In this document: positions 10,816 through 21,364 of the stretch, in pieces
How positions within the stretch are numbered: the first letter of the stretch is position 1
How the letters are laid out: the number at the start of each line of letters is the position of its first letter
NCBI RefSeq assembly: GCF_002355415.1
Contig: NZ_AP014936.1
Location: forward strand, 1,054,001-1,118,000
Origin: Sulfurifustis variabilis
Lineage (GTDB): Bacteria > Pseudomonadota > Gammaproteobacteria > Acidiferrobacterales > Sulfurifustaceae
Direction of reading: 5' to 3'
Length of the DNA stretch: 64,000 bases
The notes under the pieces: model-generated
Database searches by the model: none
What the model was told of the DNA's origin: nothing
The model's input: the letters and a program-made list of their open reading frames with translations, nothing else
Translations under genes and position numbers: made by a program

Positions 10816-11979
10816 ATGCCCCTTCCCGATTACCGAGGCGGGAGCCTCGTCAACCTCATGAGCGCGCTCCTGCGGGCGCTCGGTGCGGAGCCGCCGACGG
10901 CGTATCCGCCGGTCGCCCTGCTCGGCCCGGATCTCGACCGGCGCACCGTGGTCCTTCTCGTGGTCGACGGAATGGGCGACGAGTTCCTGTTGCGGACCCA
11001 CGCGCCCGCGCTGGCCGGGCGCCGGCGCGGCCGGCTCACCTCGGTCTTTCCCTCGACCACCGCGACCGCCATCACGACCTTCCTCACCGGCGAGGCGCCG
11101 CAGCAGCACGGCCTGACCGGGTGGCACACCTACCTGAAGGAACTGGGGAGCATCGTGACCGTGCTGCCCTTCGTCGCCCGCCACGGCGGGGAGTCGCTTT
11201 CGCGGGCGGGCATCCAGGCCGGCCCCTTGCTGGGCCACACGCCCGTCTTCGACCGGTTGCGCGCGCGCAGCGTCGTGGTCGCCCCCGAGCGCATCATCCA
11301 CTCCGACTTCAACGTCGCGCACTCGGGCCGCGCGGAGCTGCGGGGATTCGCGACGCTCGCACAGCTGTTCGGCACCGTCGCCGCGGTCGCGCGCAGCGCG
11401 ACCGAGCGCACCTACGTCTATGCGTACTGGTCCGAGCTCGACCACCTGGCGCACGAGCAAGGCATCGGAAGCCGGGCCGTGCGCGCCCACCTGGCCGAGC
11501 TGGACGGCGCGTTCGGACGCTTCCTCGCGCACCTTCGCGGCACGGATACGACGGTGATCGTCACGGCCGACCACGGCTTCATCGACGTACCGCCCGAGCA
11601 CAACATCGAGCTCGATGCCCATCCCGGCCTCGCGGAGACGCTGGTGCTGCCGCTCTGCGGCGAGCGCCGGGCGCCGTACTGCTACGTGCATCCGCAGCGG
11701 CGGGACGACTTCGAACGCTACGTGCGCGAGCGGCTGGGGCATGCGTGCGAGCTGCACGAGAGCAGCGCGCTGATCGACGAGGGCTGGTTCGGTCTAGGGC
11801 CGCCGCATCCGCGGCTGCACGAGCGCGTCGGCCACTACACCCTGGTGATGAAGGAGAACTGGACGCTGAAGGACTGGCTGCCGGGCGAGCGTCGCTTCGT
11901 GCAGGCCGGCGTGCACGGCGGGCTGACGGCGGACGAAATGTACGTTCCCCTGATCGTCGCTGCGGCGGAGGAGGCCTGA
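10816..11979 (+). CDS. Alkaline phosphatase superfamily (type I phosphodiesterase/NPP-like) protein
   Basis: A 387-residue metal-dependent hydrolase of the phosphodiesterase/nucleotide pyrophosphatase branch. Visible metal and nucleophile motifs are VVDGMGDEF near residue 55, FPSTTATAITTFLTG near 77-91 (a Thr nucleophile), SELDHLAHEQG, TADHGFID near 258 and VHGGLTADEMYVPL at the end. There is no signal peptide or membrane helix, so it would act in the cytoplasm, unusual for the superfamily. It is divergent from the FAAL-acyltransferase gene with 161 bp between the starts; a shared role in phospholipid or phosphodiester turnover is only inferred from position. Confidence 0.83.
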   Translation: MPLPDYRGGSLVNLMSALLRALGAEPPTAYPPVALLGPDLDRRTVVLLVVDGMGDEFLLRTHAPALAGRRRGRLTSVFPSTTATAITTFLTGEAPQQHGLTGWHTYLKELGSIVTVLPFVARHGGESLSRAGIQAGPLLGHTPVFDRLRARSVVVAPERIIHSDFNVAHSGRAELRGFATLAQLFGTVAAVARSATERTYVYAYWSELDHLAHEQGIGSRAVRAHLAELDGAFGRFLAHLRGTDTTVIVTADHGFIDVPPEHNIELDAHPGLAETLVLPLCGERRAPYCYVHPQRRDDFERYVRERLGHACELHESSALIDEGWFGLGPPHPRLHERVGHYTLVMKENWTLKDWLPGERRFVQAGVHGGLTADEMYVPLIVAAAEEA

Positions 11980-12026
11980 GGACGCAAACCGCCGTCCCCG
12001 GTCCTCTTTCGCTGCGTGATGCCGCG

Positions 12027-13391
<1,365 letters not shown>

Positions 13392-13745
13392 GTGCGTTAT
13401 TCCTTTAGATAAGCGATGTGCCAAGGCCGGCCGCGCGCCCGGAGAGCGCCGGATTCAATCGGGGATCAGCGGGAGATGGCCCTGGCAGGCAGTCCGCGAC
13501 CGGTTTGCGAATACCGGTCTCGAGACGCAAAGCGAATCTGGCGGGTACTCAGGGCGCTCGTAGAGGGAACGCCGCGACAAACTGGCGCGCACGGTACCAC
13601 AGAACCGGGAAAGCGCCTAAGACTTTTTCGCGTCGCGGCATCCGCACGGGGTGCGCCGGTTGGAGCGCCGAGCGAGGAAGCCCCGATAGACGCACCCGGG
13701 CTCCCTCCGCGAGCATGCCGTTTTCGTCCGGCGCGGAGGTGACCT
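13392..13745. other. 354-bp divergent intergenic region between rhlE and a membrane protein gene
   Basis: No gene was found here. The region holds the 5' leaders of two divergent genes. At 13499-13518 two ACCGGT hexamers, each itself a palindrome, flank TTTGCGAA-like spacer sequence and could be an operator. No convincing -10/-35 pair was identified for either gene. Confidence 0.5.
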
Positions 13746-14216
13746 ATGACGAAATGGCAGCGTGTGGCGGCGGCGGGCGTCGTGCCCGGGATTCTCGCGG
13801 GCGCGGCGACCTCGATCGTCGCGGCGGTGCGCGGTCGCCTGGACTCGGGCAGCGCGCTCGCGCCGATCAACGCGCCGAGCCACGTGCTCTGGGGCGACCG
13901 CGCCGCGGCGGTGCGAAAGCCGACGTGGAGGCACACGGCGCTCGATTATCTGATCAACACCGCCGCCGGCGTGTTCTGGGCCTCCGTGCTGTATCGGCTC
14001 TTCGGTCGGGTGATCGAACGCGGAGGCGCCGGCGCCGCGCTGGCCGGAGGCGCGGCCACCGCCGGCATCGCCTACCTGACCGACTACCGTCTGGTCCCCG
14101 GCCGTCTGACGCCGGGCTACGAGAAGCGCGTGTCCGGACGCTCGCTGTTCCTGATCTACGGAGCGCTGGCGCTCGCGTTGGCCGCCGGCGCACGGATCGG
14201 GGGTCGTGCGCGCTGA
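13746..14216 (+). CDS. Hypothetical membrane protein
   Basis: A 156-residue protein with an N-terminal hydrophobic segment (residues about 6-28), a second one near 66-85, a glycine/alanine-rich segment about 93-110 and a last helix about 130-150, so probably three to four membrane spans. No named family was recognised. The ATG has GGAGG seven bases upstream, a strong ribosome site. It is followed after 18 bp by the DUF72 gene on the same strand, so both may be cotranscribed. Function unknown. Confidence 0.65.
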   Translation: MTKWQRVAAAGVVPGILAGAATSIVAAVRGRLDSGSALAPINAPSHVLWGDRAAAVRKPTWRHTALDYLINTAAGVFWASVLYRLFGRVIERGGAGAALAGGAATAGIAYLTDYRLVPGRLTPGYEKRVSGRSLFLIYGALALALAAGARIGGRAR

Positions 14217-14234
14217 AGCGCGGCTCTCTTGCCC

Positions 14235-15128
14235 ATGAGCGAGATCCGCGTCGGCGCGACGTCCTGGGCCGAGAAGACCCTGATCGAATCCGGCCGGTTT
14301 TATCCGCCCGGGGTCGACACCGCCGAGGATCGGCTGCGGTACTACGCGTCCCGGTTCGCCATGGTCGAGGTGGACAGCACGTACTACGGTCTTCCCTCGG
14401 AGCACAACGCGCTCCTTTGGGCGAGCCGGACGCCGCCGGGCTTCGTCTTCCACGTGAAGGCGTTCCGTCTTTTCACGCAGCACCAGACCCCGCCGGAAGC
14501 GCTGCCCCGCGACGTGCGCCAGCGCGTCGGCGTCCCGCCCAAGAAGAACGTCTATTACGACGATCTGCCGGACGACGCCAGAGACGACCTGTGGAGACGG
14601 TTCCGGCTCGCGCTGGAGCCGTTGCGCGCCAGCGGCAAGCTCGGGGCGGTCCTGTTCCAGTTTCCGCCGTGGTTCGTGCATCGACGCGACAGCCTGGCGC
14701 ACATCGAGGGCTGCGTACGGCGGATGAACGGCGATCTGCTCGCGGTGGAGTTCAGGAACAGGTCGTGGTTCGACGAGCGGCACCGGGACGCGACGCTGGA
14801 ATTCGAGCGCCGCCTTCGTCTCGTGCACGTGGTCACCGACGCACCGCAGGGGTTCCCGAGCAGCACGCCGCCCGTGTGGGAGGTGACCAACCCGGCGCTC
14901 GCCATCGTGCGGCTGCACGGGCGGAACGCCGCCACCTGGCAGCAGGCCACGCGCACCGCGGCCGAGCGCTTCGACTATCTCTACTCGGACGAGGAGCTGG
15001 AGAGCTTCGTCGGTCCGGTGCGCGCGATGGCCTCGCAAGCGCGGGCGGTCCACGTGCTTTTCAACAACTGCCGCGACGACAAGGCCCAGCGCAACGCCGC
15101 TCTCCTGCAAAGCAAGATCCGCGGCTAG
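14235..15128 (+). CDS. DUF72 (YecE-like) domain protein
   Basis: A 297-residue TIM-barrel protein of the widespread DUF72 family. Diagnostic elements are the opening RVGATSWAEKTLI, FYPPGV, the stretch VEVDSTYYGLPS and, further on, FVFHVKAFRLFT, LFQFPPWF and VEFRNRSW. The biochemical role of the family is not established; a hydrolase-like function has been suggested from fold. The ATG at 14235 is used; a TTG two codons upstream is less likely. It lies downstream of a small membrane protein and upstream of an orphan histidine kinase. Confidence 0.87.
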   Translation: MSEIRVGATSWAEKTLIESGRFYPPGVDTAEDRLRYYASRFAMVEVDSTYYGLPSEHNALLWASRTPPGFVFHVKAFRLFTQHQTPPEALPRDVRQRVGVPPKKNVYYDDLPDDARDDLWRRFRLALEPLRASGKLGAVLFQFPPWFVHRRDSLAHIEGCVRRMNGDLLAVEFRNRSWFDERHRDATLEFERRLRLVHVVTDAPQGFPSSTPPVWEVTNPALAIVRLHGRNAATWQQATRTAAERFDYLYSDEELESFVGPVRAMASQARAVHVLFNNCRDDKAQRNAALLQSKIRG

Positions 15129-15323
15129 CGCTCGCGATCGCTTCTCCGTCTGCGGTCGCCCGGCGAAAGCCCCGGCAGGCGCGCGGAAAAGGCCGTGCGC
15201 CCGCGGCCGCGTGGCCGTTCCGCCCTCGTCGTACGTCGCCCGACCCCCCATAATGCCGTTTTCGCGCGGTATGCCATTTTCTCCCAGCACGCACATAAGG
15301 CGCGCGCTACCCAGACCCAGCCG

Positions 15324-16946
15324 ATGTCCGTTGAAAGCGTCGACGTTCTCCAGAATCTCGCCAGGCACGCGGGTGCGTTCTTTTACAGGATGTCTCTCCC
15401 CGATGGCCGCTACCAATACCTCAGCACGGGTTGCACCGAGCTGACCGGTCATGCCCCCGAGGATTTCTATGCGCGACCGCTGCTGGTGAAGGAGATCCTG
15501 CACCCCGGCTCGCGCGCCTACTTCGAAGCGGCGTGGGAGGCGCTGCTCCGGGGCGAAATGCCTCCCTCGTACGAGTACGCGATCGTGGATCGGTCGGGCC
15601 GGACGCGCTGGTTGCGGCAGCAGAACGTCCTGGTGCGCGACGAGAAAGGGCGGCCGATCGCCATCGAGGGCGTGGTCAGCGAGTTCACCGACCTCAAGTG
15701 TCTCCAGGCGGAGCTGGAGTCGGCCGTGCGCGACCGCACCGAGAGCCTCGAGTCCGCCAACCGGCGACTGCGGGAGGAAGTCGCGCTGCACCAGCAGGCA
15801 CTGTCCGAGCTGCGCGACAGCGAGGCGCAGCTGCGCCTGCTCACCGACCATCTGCCGGCCGCGATCTCCTACGTCGATGCCGGGGAGCGCTATCGTTTCA
15901 ACAATTCGACCTACGAGGACTGGTTCGGGCGGACGCAGGCCGAAGTCCGGGGCAAGTCGGTGCGGGAAGTGGTCGGGGACGCCGCCTACGCCCTCATCGC
16001 GGACAAGATCAGGACAGCGCTTTCCGGCGAGGCGGTGACGTTCGAGGCCGCGCTGCCGTACGCGCGCGGCGGAACGCGTTTCGTGCGGGCGAGCTACGTT
16101 CCCCACCGCGACGAGCATCGCGGCGTGAAGGGCTTTTTCGTGCTCGTGAGCGACATCTCGGACGCCAGGCGCATCGAGGCGGCCGAACGCCGGCATCTCC
16201 AGGAGCTCGCGCACGCGGCGCGACTCGCGAGCCTGGGCGAAATGGCGAGCGAGCTCACGCACGAGCTCGGTCAGCCGCTCTCCGCGATCATGAATTACAC
16301 CGAAACGTGCGGGCTCCTGCTCGAGCGGGGCCGAATCGAGGAGCTGAGAAGCGTCGCACAGCATCTCGGAAGGCAGGCGCAGCGCGCGATGGAGATCATC
16401 CACGGCTTCCGGCGTTTCCTCCAGAAGGGGACGCCCGAAGTGCGCCCGCTCGATCCCCGCAAGACGCTCGCCGCGGCCGTCGCCCTCGTCGGGTGGGAGG
16501 CCGAGGCGCGCCGCGTGCCGCTCAAGCTCGATGTCCCGGAAGGATTGCCCGCGGTCCGCGCCGATTCCGGGCTCATCGAGCAGGTGATCGTCAATCTGCT
16601 CCGCAACGCGCTCGAAGCCATCGGCGACCGTCCGGCGGAAGGGCAGGACATCACGGTGACGGCGCGCGCGCGGGGCGACGGGGTCGAGGTCCTTGTCCGC
16701 GACCGCGGCTCGGGTCTTTCCGCGGAGGCGAGGGCGCACCTGTTCGAGCCGTTCTTCACCACGAAGCGCAACGGCGTGGGCATCGGCCTCGCCGTCTGCC
16801 GCCGCATCATCGAGAGCCATGGCGGAACGCTCTGGGCCGACGACAATCCCGAGGGCCCGGGCGCCGAGTTCCATTTCACGCTTCCGGCGGCGCGCGAACA
16901 GAAAGGCGGCCGCACCCCGCCCGCCGATCCGGCAGGCGAGCTCTAG
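15324..16946 (+). CDS. Orphan PAS-domain sensor histidine kinase
   Basis: A 540-residue kinase without membrane helices. Two PAS domains occupy about residues 12-125 and 170-285, joined by a coiled coil (about 125-168). The HisKA segment includes ELTHELGQPLSAI with His313 as phosphoacceptor, and the ATPase domain shows NLLRNALEAI (N box), RDRGSGLS (G1) and GVGIGLAVC (G2). The HELGQPL form resembles FixL/DctB-like kinases. The start is the ATG at 15324, which puts the first PAS at the N terminus. No response regulator gene is adjacent, so its partner is elsewhere. The signal could be cytoplasmic redox, gas or a metabolite; no heme-binding residue was claimed. Confidence 0.88.
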   Translation: MSVESVDVLQNLARHAGAFFYRMSLPDGRYQYLSTGCTELTGHAPEDFYARPLLVKEILHPGSRAYFEAAWEALLRGEMPPSYEYAIVDRSGRTRWLRQQNVLVRDEKGRPIAIEGVVSEFTDLKCLQAELESAVRDRTESLESANRRLREEVALHQQALSELRDSEAQLRLLTDHLPAAISYVDAGERYRFNNSTYEDWFGRTQAEVRGKSVREVVGDAAYALIADKIRTALSGEAVTFEAALPYARGGTRFVRASYVPHRDEHRGVKGFFVLVSDISDARRIEAAERRHLQELAHAARLASLGEMASELTHELGQPLSAIMNYTETCGLLLERGRIEELRSVAQHLGRQAQRAMEIIHGFRRFLQKGTPEVRPLDPRKTLAAAVALVGWEAEARRVPLKLDVPEGLPAVRADSGLIEQVIVNLLRNALEAIGDRPAEGQDITVTARARGDGVEVLVRDRGSGLSAEARAHLFEPFFTTKRNGVGIGLAVCRRIIESHGGTLWADDNPEGPGAEFHFTLPAAREQKGGRTPPADPAGEL

Positions 16947-17009
16947 CGGTCCCCGGCCGGAGGCGCAACCGCGATCGCCGGGGCAGGCACGTCGCTGACG
17001 CGCCGTTCC

Positions 17010-17450
17010 TCAGGCGCGCTGCTGCTTCAACAGGTCGCGAATCTCCCCGAGCAGCTGCTCTTCCTTGGTCGGCGGCAGAGGAGCGGTGGGCTCCTCCTTT
17101 TTCGTTTTCATCACGAAGCCCAGGAACTTGACCATGAAGATGTAGAGCGCCAGGGCGATGATCAGAAAGTTCACGACCTCGCCGATGAACAGCCCGTAGG
17201 GCACTTCCTTGGCGCCGATCACGAGCTTCCAGCCGAGGTAACCCTGCTCGGCGGGAAAGACCAGGCTCACCAGCGGCATGATGATGTGTTTGACCAGCGA
17301 GTCGACGATCTTGGCGAAAGCCGTGCCGATCACGACCGCGATCGCGAGATCGATGACGTTGCCTTTGAGCGCGAACGCCTTGAACTCCGCGAGCAGCGAT
17401 GACGCTTTCCTGCCCGGGCGCAGGGAACCGGCGGTGACTGCGGATTTCAT
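17010..17450 (-). CDS. mscL: Large-conductance mechanosensitive channel MscL
   Basis: An inner-membrane pentameric channel that opens under membrane tension to release solutes during osmotic downshock. The 146-residue protein has the amphipathic start LLAEFKAFALKGNVIDLAIA, the pore-lining helix VVIGTAFAKIVDSLVKHIIM, a periplasmic loop and a second helix ending in the charged KTKKEEP, followed by the cytoplasmic helix. The N terminus is about 15 residues longer than in E. coli. The ATG at 17450 has GGAG nine bases upstream. It sits alone and is divergent from the hydrolase gene at 17669. Confidence 0.95.
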   Translation of the reverse strand: MKSAVTAGSLRPGRKASSLLAEFKAFALKGNVIDLAIAVVIGTAFAKIVDSLVKHIIMPLVSLVFPAEQGYLGWKLVIGAKEVPYGLFIGEVVNFLIIALALYIFMVKFLGFVMKTKKEEPTAPLPPTKEEQLLGEIRDLLKQQRA

Positions 17451-17581
17451 GTCTTCTGCTCCTGGTGGGTGGGAGGTTGAGCGGCCCGTTGCCGGGCCCG
17501 CGAACAATGGCCGAATGCTAGAAGATACACTGCCTTAGCGCGTTGATCTGCAGCAAACTTTACGAGGCGCGGGACGAAAAA

Positions 17582-17611
17582 TCGACGCTTCCGGCGCGCA
17601 CCTCGTATACT
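17582..17611 (+). promoter_or_regulatory. Putative promoter upstream of the SleB-like hydrolase
   Basis: TATACT at 17606-17611 resembles a -10 box, and TCGACG at 17582-17587 (four of six consensus bases) lies 18 bases upstream. The site is 58 bp before the ATG at 17669. Confidence 0.4.
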
Positions 17612-17668
17612 TTCGGTAATCGATAACGGAATACACCACGTCCTGTTCGCGGTTGGACGCTCACGCAC

Positions 17669-18250
17669 ATGTACCGGAGACGGTCTCGCAGAACCCGGGC
17701 CGGACGCCTTGCCTCGGCGCTTTCGCTGTGGTGGAGCGACCTGCGCTTTCGCTGGCAGGCAGCCGACAAGACCCCATTGGTCGTCGTCTTCCTCGTGGGA
17801 GCGTTGGCCGGCGGCTTCGGATGGCTGCTTCAATCCCTTTCGGCAGACAGGGTCGAGCGCCAGAACCTCGCCTGCCTGGCGCTGAACGTCTATTTCGAGG
17901 CCCGGGGCGAGCCCGAAGCCGGTCAGCAGGCCGTCGCGGAGGTGACGATGAACCGCGTTGCCTCGCGGCATTATCCGGACACGGTCTGCGGCGTGGTGTA
18001 CCAGAAGAACTGGGACCCGTTGCGCAAGCGTTACGTGAGCGCCTTCTCCTGGACCGAGTTCGACACGGTGCCGACACCCGAGGGTGAGGAGTGGGACCGC
18101 GCGTTGAAAGTCGCCCGCGACGTGTATTACCAGCGGCATGAGCCGAAGCTCGCCGGCGTCCTGCATTACCACGCGACCTACGTGAGGCCGAGCTGGTCGC
18201 GCAAGAAGATTCCCGTCGCGCAGATCGGCAATCACCGGTTCTACCGATAA
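17669..18250 (+). CDS. SleB-type cell wall hydrolase
   Basis: A 193-residue peptidoglycan-cleaving enzyme of the Hydrolase_2/SleB family (lytic transglycosylase or amidase-like). A basic cytoplasmic start is followed by a membrane helix at about residues 36-58, so the catalytic domain faces the periplasm. The core motif LNVYFEARGEPEAGQQAVAE contains the likely catalytic Glu; further family stretches are VTMNRV, PDTVCGVVYQ, QFSW-like AFSW and LHYHATYVRPSW. Gram-negative members help wall remodelling rather than spore germination. The gene is monocistronic in appearance. Confidence 0.87.
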   Translation: MYRRRSRRTRAGRLASALSLWWSDLRFRWQAADKTPLVVVFLVGALAGGFGWLLQSLSADRVERQNLACLALNVYFEARGEPEAGQQAVAEVTMNRVASRHYPDTVCGVVYQKNWDPLRKRYVSAFSWTEFDTVPTPEGEEWDRALKVARDVYYQRHEPKLAGVLHYHATYVRPSWSRKKIPVAQIGNHRFYR

Positions 18251-18349
18251 CCTGCGCCGCACCTTTCCGGGTGCCCGCGGCGTCGCGATCCCGATACCCT
18301 TCGAGTCGCGGCCGGGTCACTTCCCGGCAGAGCAGCGCCCTCCGGGATC

Positions 18350-19711
18350 ATGCGTATCGGGGCTCGACAGGGCCATGGCCCGCCCAAGGCGTATTCGCGG
18401 CGTGGGTCGCGCCGGCGACACCGCGTCGCCAAGCTCGCCTGGCTGGCGCTGCTTGCCGGCACCGCGAGCGCCGGTGCGCAGGAGGTTCCGCCGATGCGAC
18501 CCGAACAACGTTGGGGGATCGGCATCGGCCTGCGCTACGCCCATTTCCCTTTCGCGGTCCCCGATCAGAGCGCGACGGATCTCGTGCCGCTGCTGTTCTA
18601 TGAAGGCGAGCGCGTTTTTCTGCGCGGGATGGAGGGCGGCGTCGGCCTCTTCGGCAACGCGCGCTGGCGGCTCAACGCCTACATGCGCTACCGGTTTCCC
18701 GACGGCCCGTCGACGGCCGACGAGGTGCGCCGGGACGCGTGGGACATCGGCCCGCAGCTCCGGTACACGTTCGACGACGGCCTGGAGCTGCGGTCGGAGC
18801 TGCTGTCCGACGGAGACGGCCGAACGTACCTCGACGTGGGCGTCGAGCGCCGTTTCGGCGACGACCACGCCCGGTTCGAACCGTACGTGGGCGCGAGGAT
18901 CAAGTCCGCGGCGTTCAACGACTGGTACTTCGGGCTCGCACGCGAGGAGCTCGGCGCCGGAATCGACGTGCGCGCGCACCTGCAAGGGCGGCTTCATCTG
19001 GCCGGCAACCTCTTTCTGATCGGCCGGGTCGGCGGCTATTACCTCGACCACGACGCGCGCAAGAGCCCGCTCTTCGAGGACGACGTGGGGTGGGAGGCTT
19101 TCGCCGGTGTCGCGTTCTTCAACGATCCGGGGCGCAGGCGCAAGGACGCGCCCGCCTTCTCCCCGTACTGGCGCCTGGCGCACGGATGGGCCACACCCTC
19201 GACGCTGGGGCAGATCCTGACCGGCGACAGCGAAGAGGATGAGTTCAATAATCAGCTGACGTCGTTCTTTTACGGCCATCCGCTCTCGGACGAACTCTTC
19301 GGGCTGCCCCTCGACATCTACCTCACGCCGGGCCTGGTCGTGCACCACGGCTCGGACGTGCAGGATCGCTCGTTCGAGTACGTGATCGCGATCAAGGCTT
19401 ACTACACGGCGAAGTGGCCGGTGCGGCTGCGCTTCGGCGTCGCGGAGGGTTTCTCCTACGTCCGGCAGGTGACCTATATAGAACGGACCAACCTGGAGGA
19501 CAAAGGCAACACGCCGAGCCGCCTCCTCAACTACCTGGACCTCAGCATCGACGTGAACGTGGGCGATCTCCTCGGGGCACGCCCGGCGAAGAGGCTGTGG
19601 CTCGGGTACGGCATCCACCATCGCTCCGGGATCTTCGAGTCCGGGTCGCAGTTCGGCGACATCCGCGGCGGCAGCAACTACAACACCGTGTACCTGCAAT
19701 GGCACTTCTGA
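18350..19711 (+). CDS. MipA/OmpV-like outer-membrane protein
   Basis: A 453-residue outer-membrane beta-barrel. A basic start and a hydrophobic stretch LAWLALLAGTASAGA form the signal peptide, with the cut likely before QEVPPM. Alternating strands and an ending of YNTVYLQWHF with a terminal Phe fit a Bam-assembled barrel. The first 270 residues have MipA/OmpV character (scaffold protein for murein hydrolases), while the C-terminal portion has an HHRSGIFE segment like those of other small barrels such as the lipid A deacylase PagL. The family assignment is moderate. The true start may be an internal codon, because about 25 residues precede the signal core. Confidence 0.72.
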   Translation: MRIGARQGHGPPKAYSRRGSRRRHRVAKLAWLALLAGTASAGAQEVPPMRPEQRWGIGIGLRYAHFPFAVPDQSATDLVPLLFYEGERVFLRGMEGGVGLFGNARWRLNAYMRYRFPDGPSTADEVRRDAWDIGPQLRYTFDDGLELRSELLSDGDGRTYLDVGVERRFGDDHARFEPYVGARIKSAAFNDWYFGLAREELGAGIDVRAHLQGRLHLAGNLFLIGRVGGYYLDHDARKSPLFEDDVGWEAFAGVAFFNDPGRRRKDAPAFSPYWRLAHGWATPSTLGQILTGDSEEDEFNNQLTSFFYGHPLSDELFGLPLDIYLTPGLVVHHGSDVQDRSFEYVIAIKAYYTAKWPVRLRFGVAEGFSYVRQVTYIERTNLEDKGNTPSRLLNYLDLSIDVNVGDLLGARPAKRLWLGYGIHHRSGIFESGSQFGDIRGGSNYNTVYLQWHF

Positions 19712-19724
19712 AACCCGTCCGCGG

Positions 19725-20600
19725 TCAACTGCCGCCCGCAGCCAGCCTCCGGATGGCGCCGTAAAGCCCGTCCACGACCCGCGCCATGCGCGCGTAATCG
19801 AGCTTCTCCGGCGTGTCGTGCGGCGTGTGGTAGTGGGCGTAACGGTAGAAGGCGGTGTCGGTCACCATCAGGGCGGGGTAGCCGACCATCCAGAACGAAA
19901 AGTGATCGCTCCAGGCGACCCCGGGGAGCCAGAAGGGCAGGGCGGCGGACTCCGCCGGAAAATCGCTTTCGGCGCGAAAGGCGCGCGTGAAGCGCTCGAG
20001 CGCGGCACGCGAGCGCAGGTTCGAGACGAAGGCGATGAAGTCGCCATGCGGCGGGTAAAAGTGCCTGAGCAGCGGCGGGTAGCGCTGGCTGCCGGGCGCC
20101 GTGTCGTAGTAGCCGAGCATCTCGAGCGAGATCATGAGCGGGATCGCCTCGTTGCGCTCGCGCACCGCCCGCGCGTACACGCGGCTGCCCTGGTCGGCGC
20201 TCATGAAGAAGGGCGGCTCCTCGTTGGTGAAGGCGACGAAGCGCACGGTCCGGTCGTTCGTGGTGCCGCGGAAGCGGCGCGAGAGCTCGAGCAGCACGGC
20301 GACCCCGCTCGCGTTGTCGTCCGCTCCCGGGCTGCCCTCGACCGAGTCGTAGTGCGCGCCCACGATGAGGATCTCGTGCGGCACGGCGGATCCCGGGCAG
20401 CCGACCTCGAGGTTCGCGCTCTCGACGCCCCGCACCCCATAGGTCTGCGCCTTCAGCGCGTAGCCGCAGGCGGCGAGCTCGGCACGGACATAGGCCTCGG
20501 CAGCGCGAAGGGCGTCGGGCCGAAAGACGTTGCGCTCGCCGATCTCGCCGGCGAGCGTTCGCACGTGGCGTCGCAACCGCTGTGCGACCTTTTCGTCCAT
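19725..20600 (-). CDS. M28 family zinc aminopeptidase-like protein
   Basis: A 291-residue di-zinc peptidase of family M28. The metal ligands are seen in order: GAHYDSVEGSPGADDNASG (His and bridging Asp), FTNEEPPF (catalytic Glu pair), SLEMLGYY and HYHTPHDTPEKL (last His). No signal peptide is visible, so it is probably cytoplasmic, in contrast to secreted relatives. The ATG at 20600 is used; a GTG 33 bases upstream is possible. It converges on the barrel gene with 13 bp between and is divergent from the DUF2459 lipoprotein gene. Confidence 0.9.
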   Translation of the reverse strand: MDEKVAQRLRRHVRTLAGEIGERNVFRPDALRAAEAYVRAELAACGYALKAQTYGVRGVESANLEVGCPGSAVPHEILIVGAHYDSVEGSPGADDNASGVAVLLELSRRFRGTTNDRTVRFVAFTNEEPPFFMSADQGSRVYARAVRERNEAIPLMISLEMLGYYDTAPGSQRYPPLLRHFYPPHGDFIAFVSNLRSRAALERFTRAFRAESDFPAESAALPFWLPGVAWSDHFSFWMVGYPALMVTDTAFYRYAHYHTPHDTPEKLDYARMARVVDGLYGAIRRLAAGGS

Positions 20601-20666
20601 CCCGTTCCCGGCTGTTCCGTCCAGGCGGCCCACGCTATTCTAGTTTTCCCGTCCCGACGAGACACG

Positions 20667-21347
20667 ATGCGCTTCGCGCATGCCCCGCCGCTGGTGTTGC
20701 TCTGTTCGCTCTGCGCGGGCTGTGCCACGCAGGCGCCCGCCACGCCCGCCGCGGTCCACGACGTCCGCTCGATTCACATCGTCGTTCACGGCTGGCACGC
20801 GGGCGTCGCGATCGCCCGCGAGGACATCGCGACGTCCGTCTGGCCGGAGGCCCTGGATTTTCCCGCGGCGGATCACATCGAAGCCGGTTGGGGCGACCGC
20901 GATTACTACACCGCGCCCGGGTTCCGGCTCTCGTACGCGCTCCGGGCGCTGTTCCTGCCCACGCCGAGCGTGCTGCACCTGGTCGGTATCCGGGGACGGG
21001 TCGCGTGTTTCCCGGCGCGCGACATCGTGGAGCTCCGCGTACCGCGCTCGAGCGTCGAGCGCCTCGTCGGGTACATCGCGGGCAGCCACGCGCGCGACGA
21101 GGCGGGCCGGGGGATCGTCGTCGCGCCGGGTCTGTACGGCGGCGGGCGCTTCTACCTGTCGAACGAGAGCTATCATTTGTTTCGTACCTCGAACGTCTGG
21201 CTCGCGCGCGGGCTGCGGGAGGCGGGCATCCGGGTCGTTCCGGGACTCGCCTTTTCGAGCACCGGGCTGATGAGCCAGCTGCGCGAGCTCGATTACGCGC
21301 ACGAGGTGGAATGCCCGTCGGGCATGGAGCGTCTCTCTAATCGGTAA
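20667..21347 (+). CDS. DUF2459 family lipoprotein
   Basis: A 226-residue protein of the DUF2459 family (also described as the TIGR02117 group), function unknown. The signal peptide ends in LCAGC with Cys19 as lipidation site. Conserved family features are IHIVVHGWHAGVAI, the EAGWGDRDYYT block, and near the C terminus LSNESYHLF followed by NVWLARGLREAG. It is followed after 17 bp by the thioredoxin-fold gene on the same strand, so they are likely cotranscribed and both act in the envelope. Confidence 0.87.
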   Translation: MRFAHAPPLVLLCSLCAGCATQAPATPAAVHDVRSIHIVVHGWHAGVAIAREDIATSVWPEALDFPAADHIEAGWGDRDYYTAPGFRLSYALRALFLPTPSVLHLVGIRGRVACFPARDIVELRVPRSSVERLVGYIAGSHARDEAGRGIVVAPGLYGGGRFYLSNESYHLFRTSNVWLARGLREAGIRVVPGLAFSSTGLMSQLRELDYAHEVECPSGMERLSNR

Positions 21348-21364
21348 CACGGAGACCCGTCACA

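Noticed and set aside
13617-16874. Very long open frames opposite to real genes (also near 962-3793, 36870-40499, 41781-45335 and 45464-48475)
   Set aside because: Their products are Arg-, Ala- and Gly-rich without domain motifs, and each lies antisense to well recognised genes; they result from high GC content.
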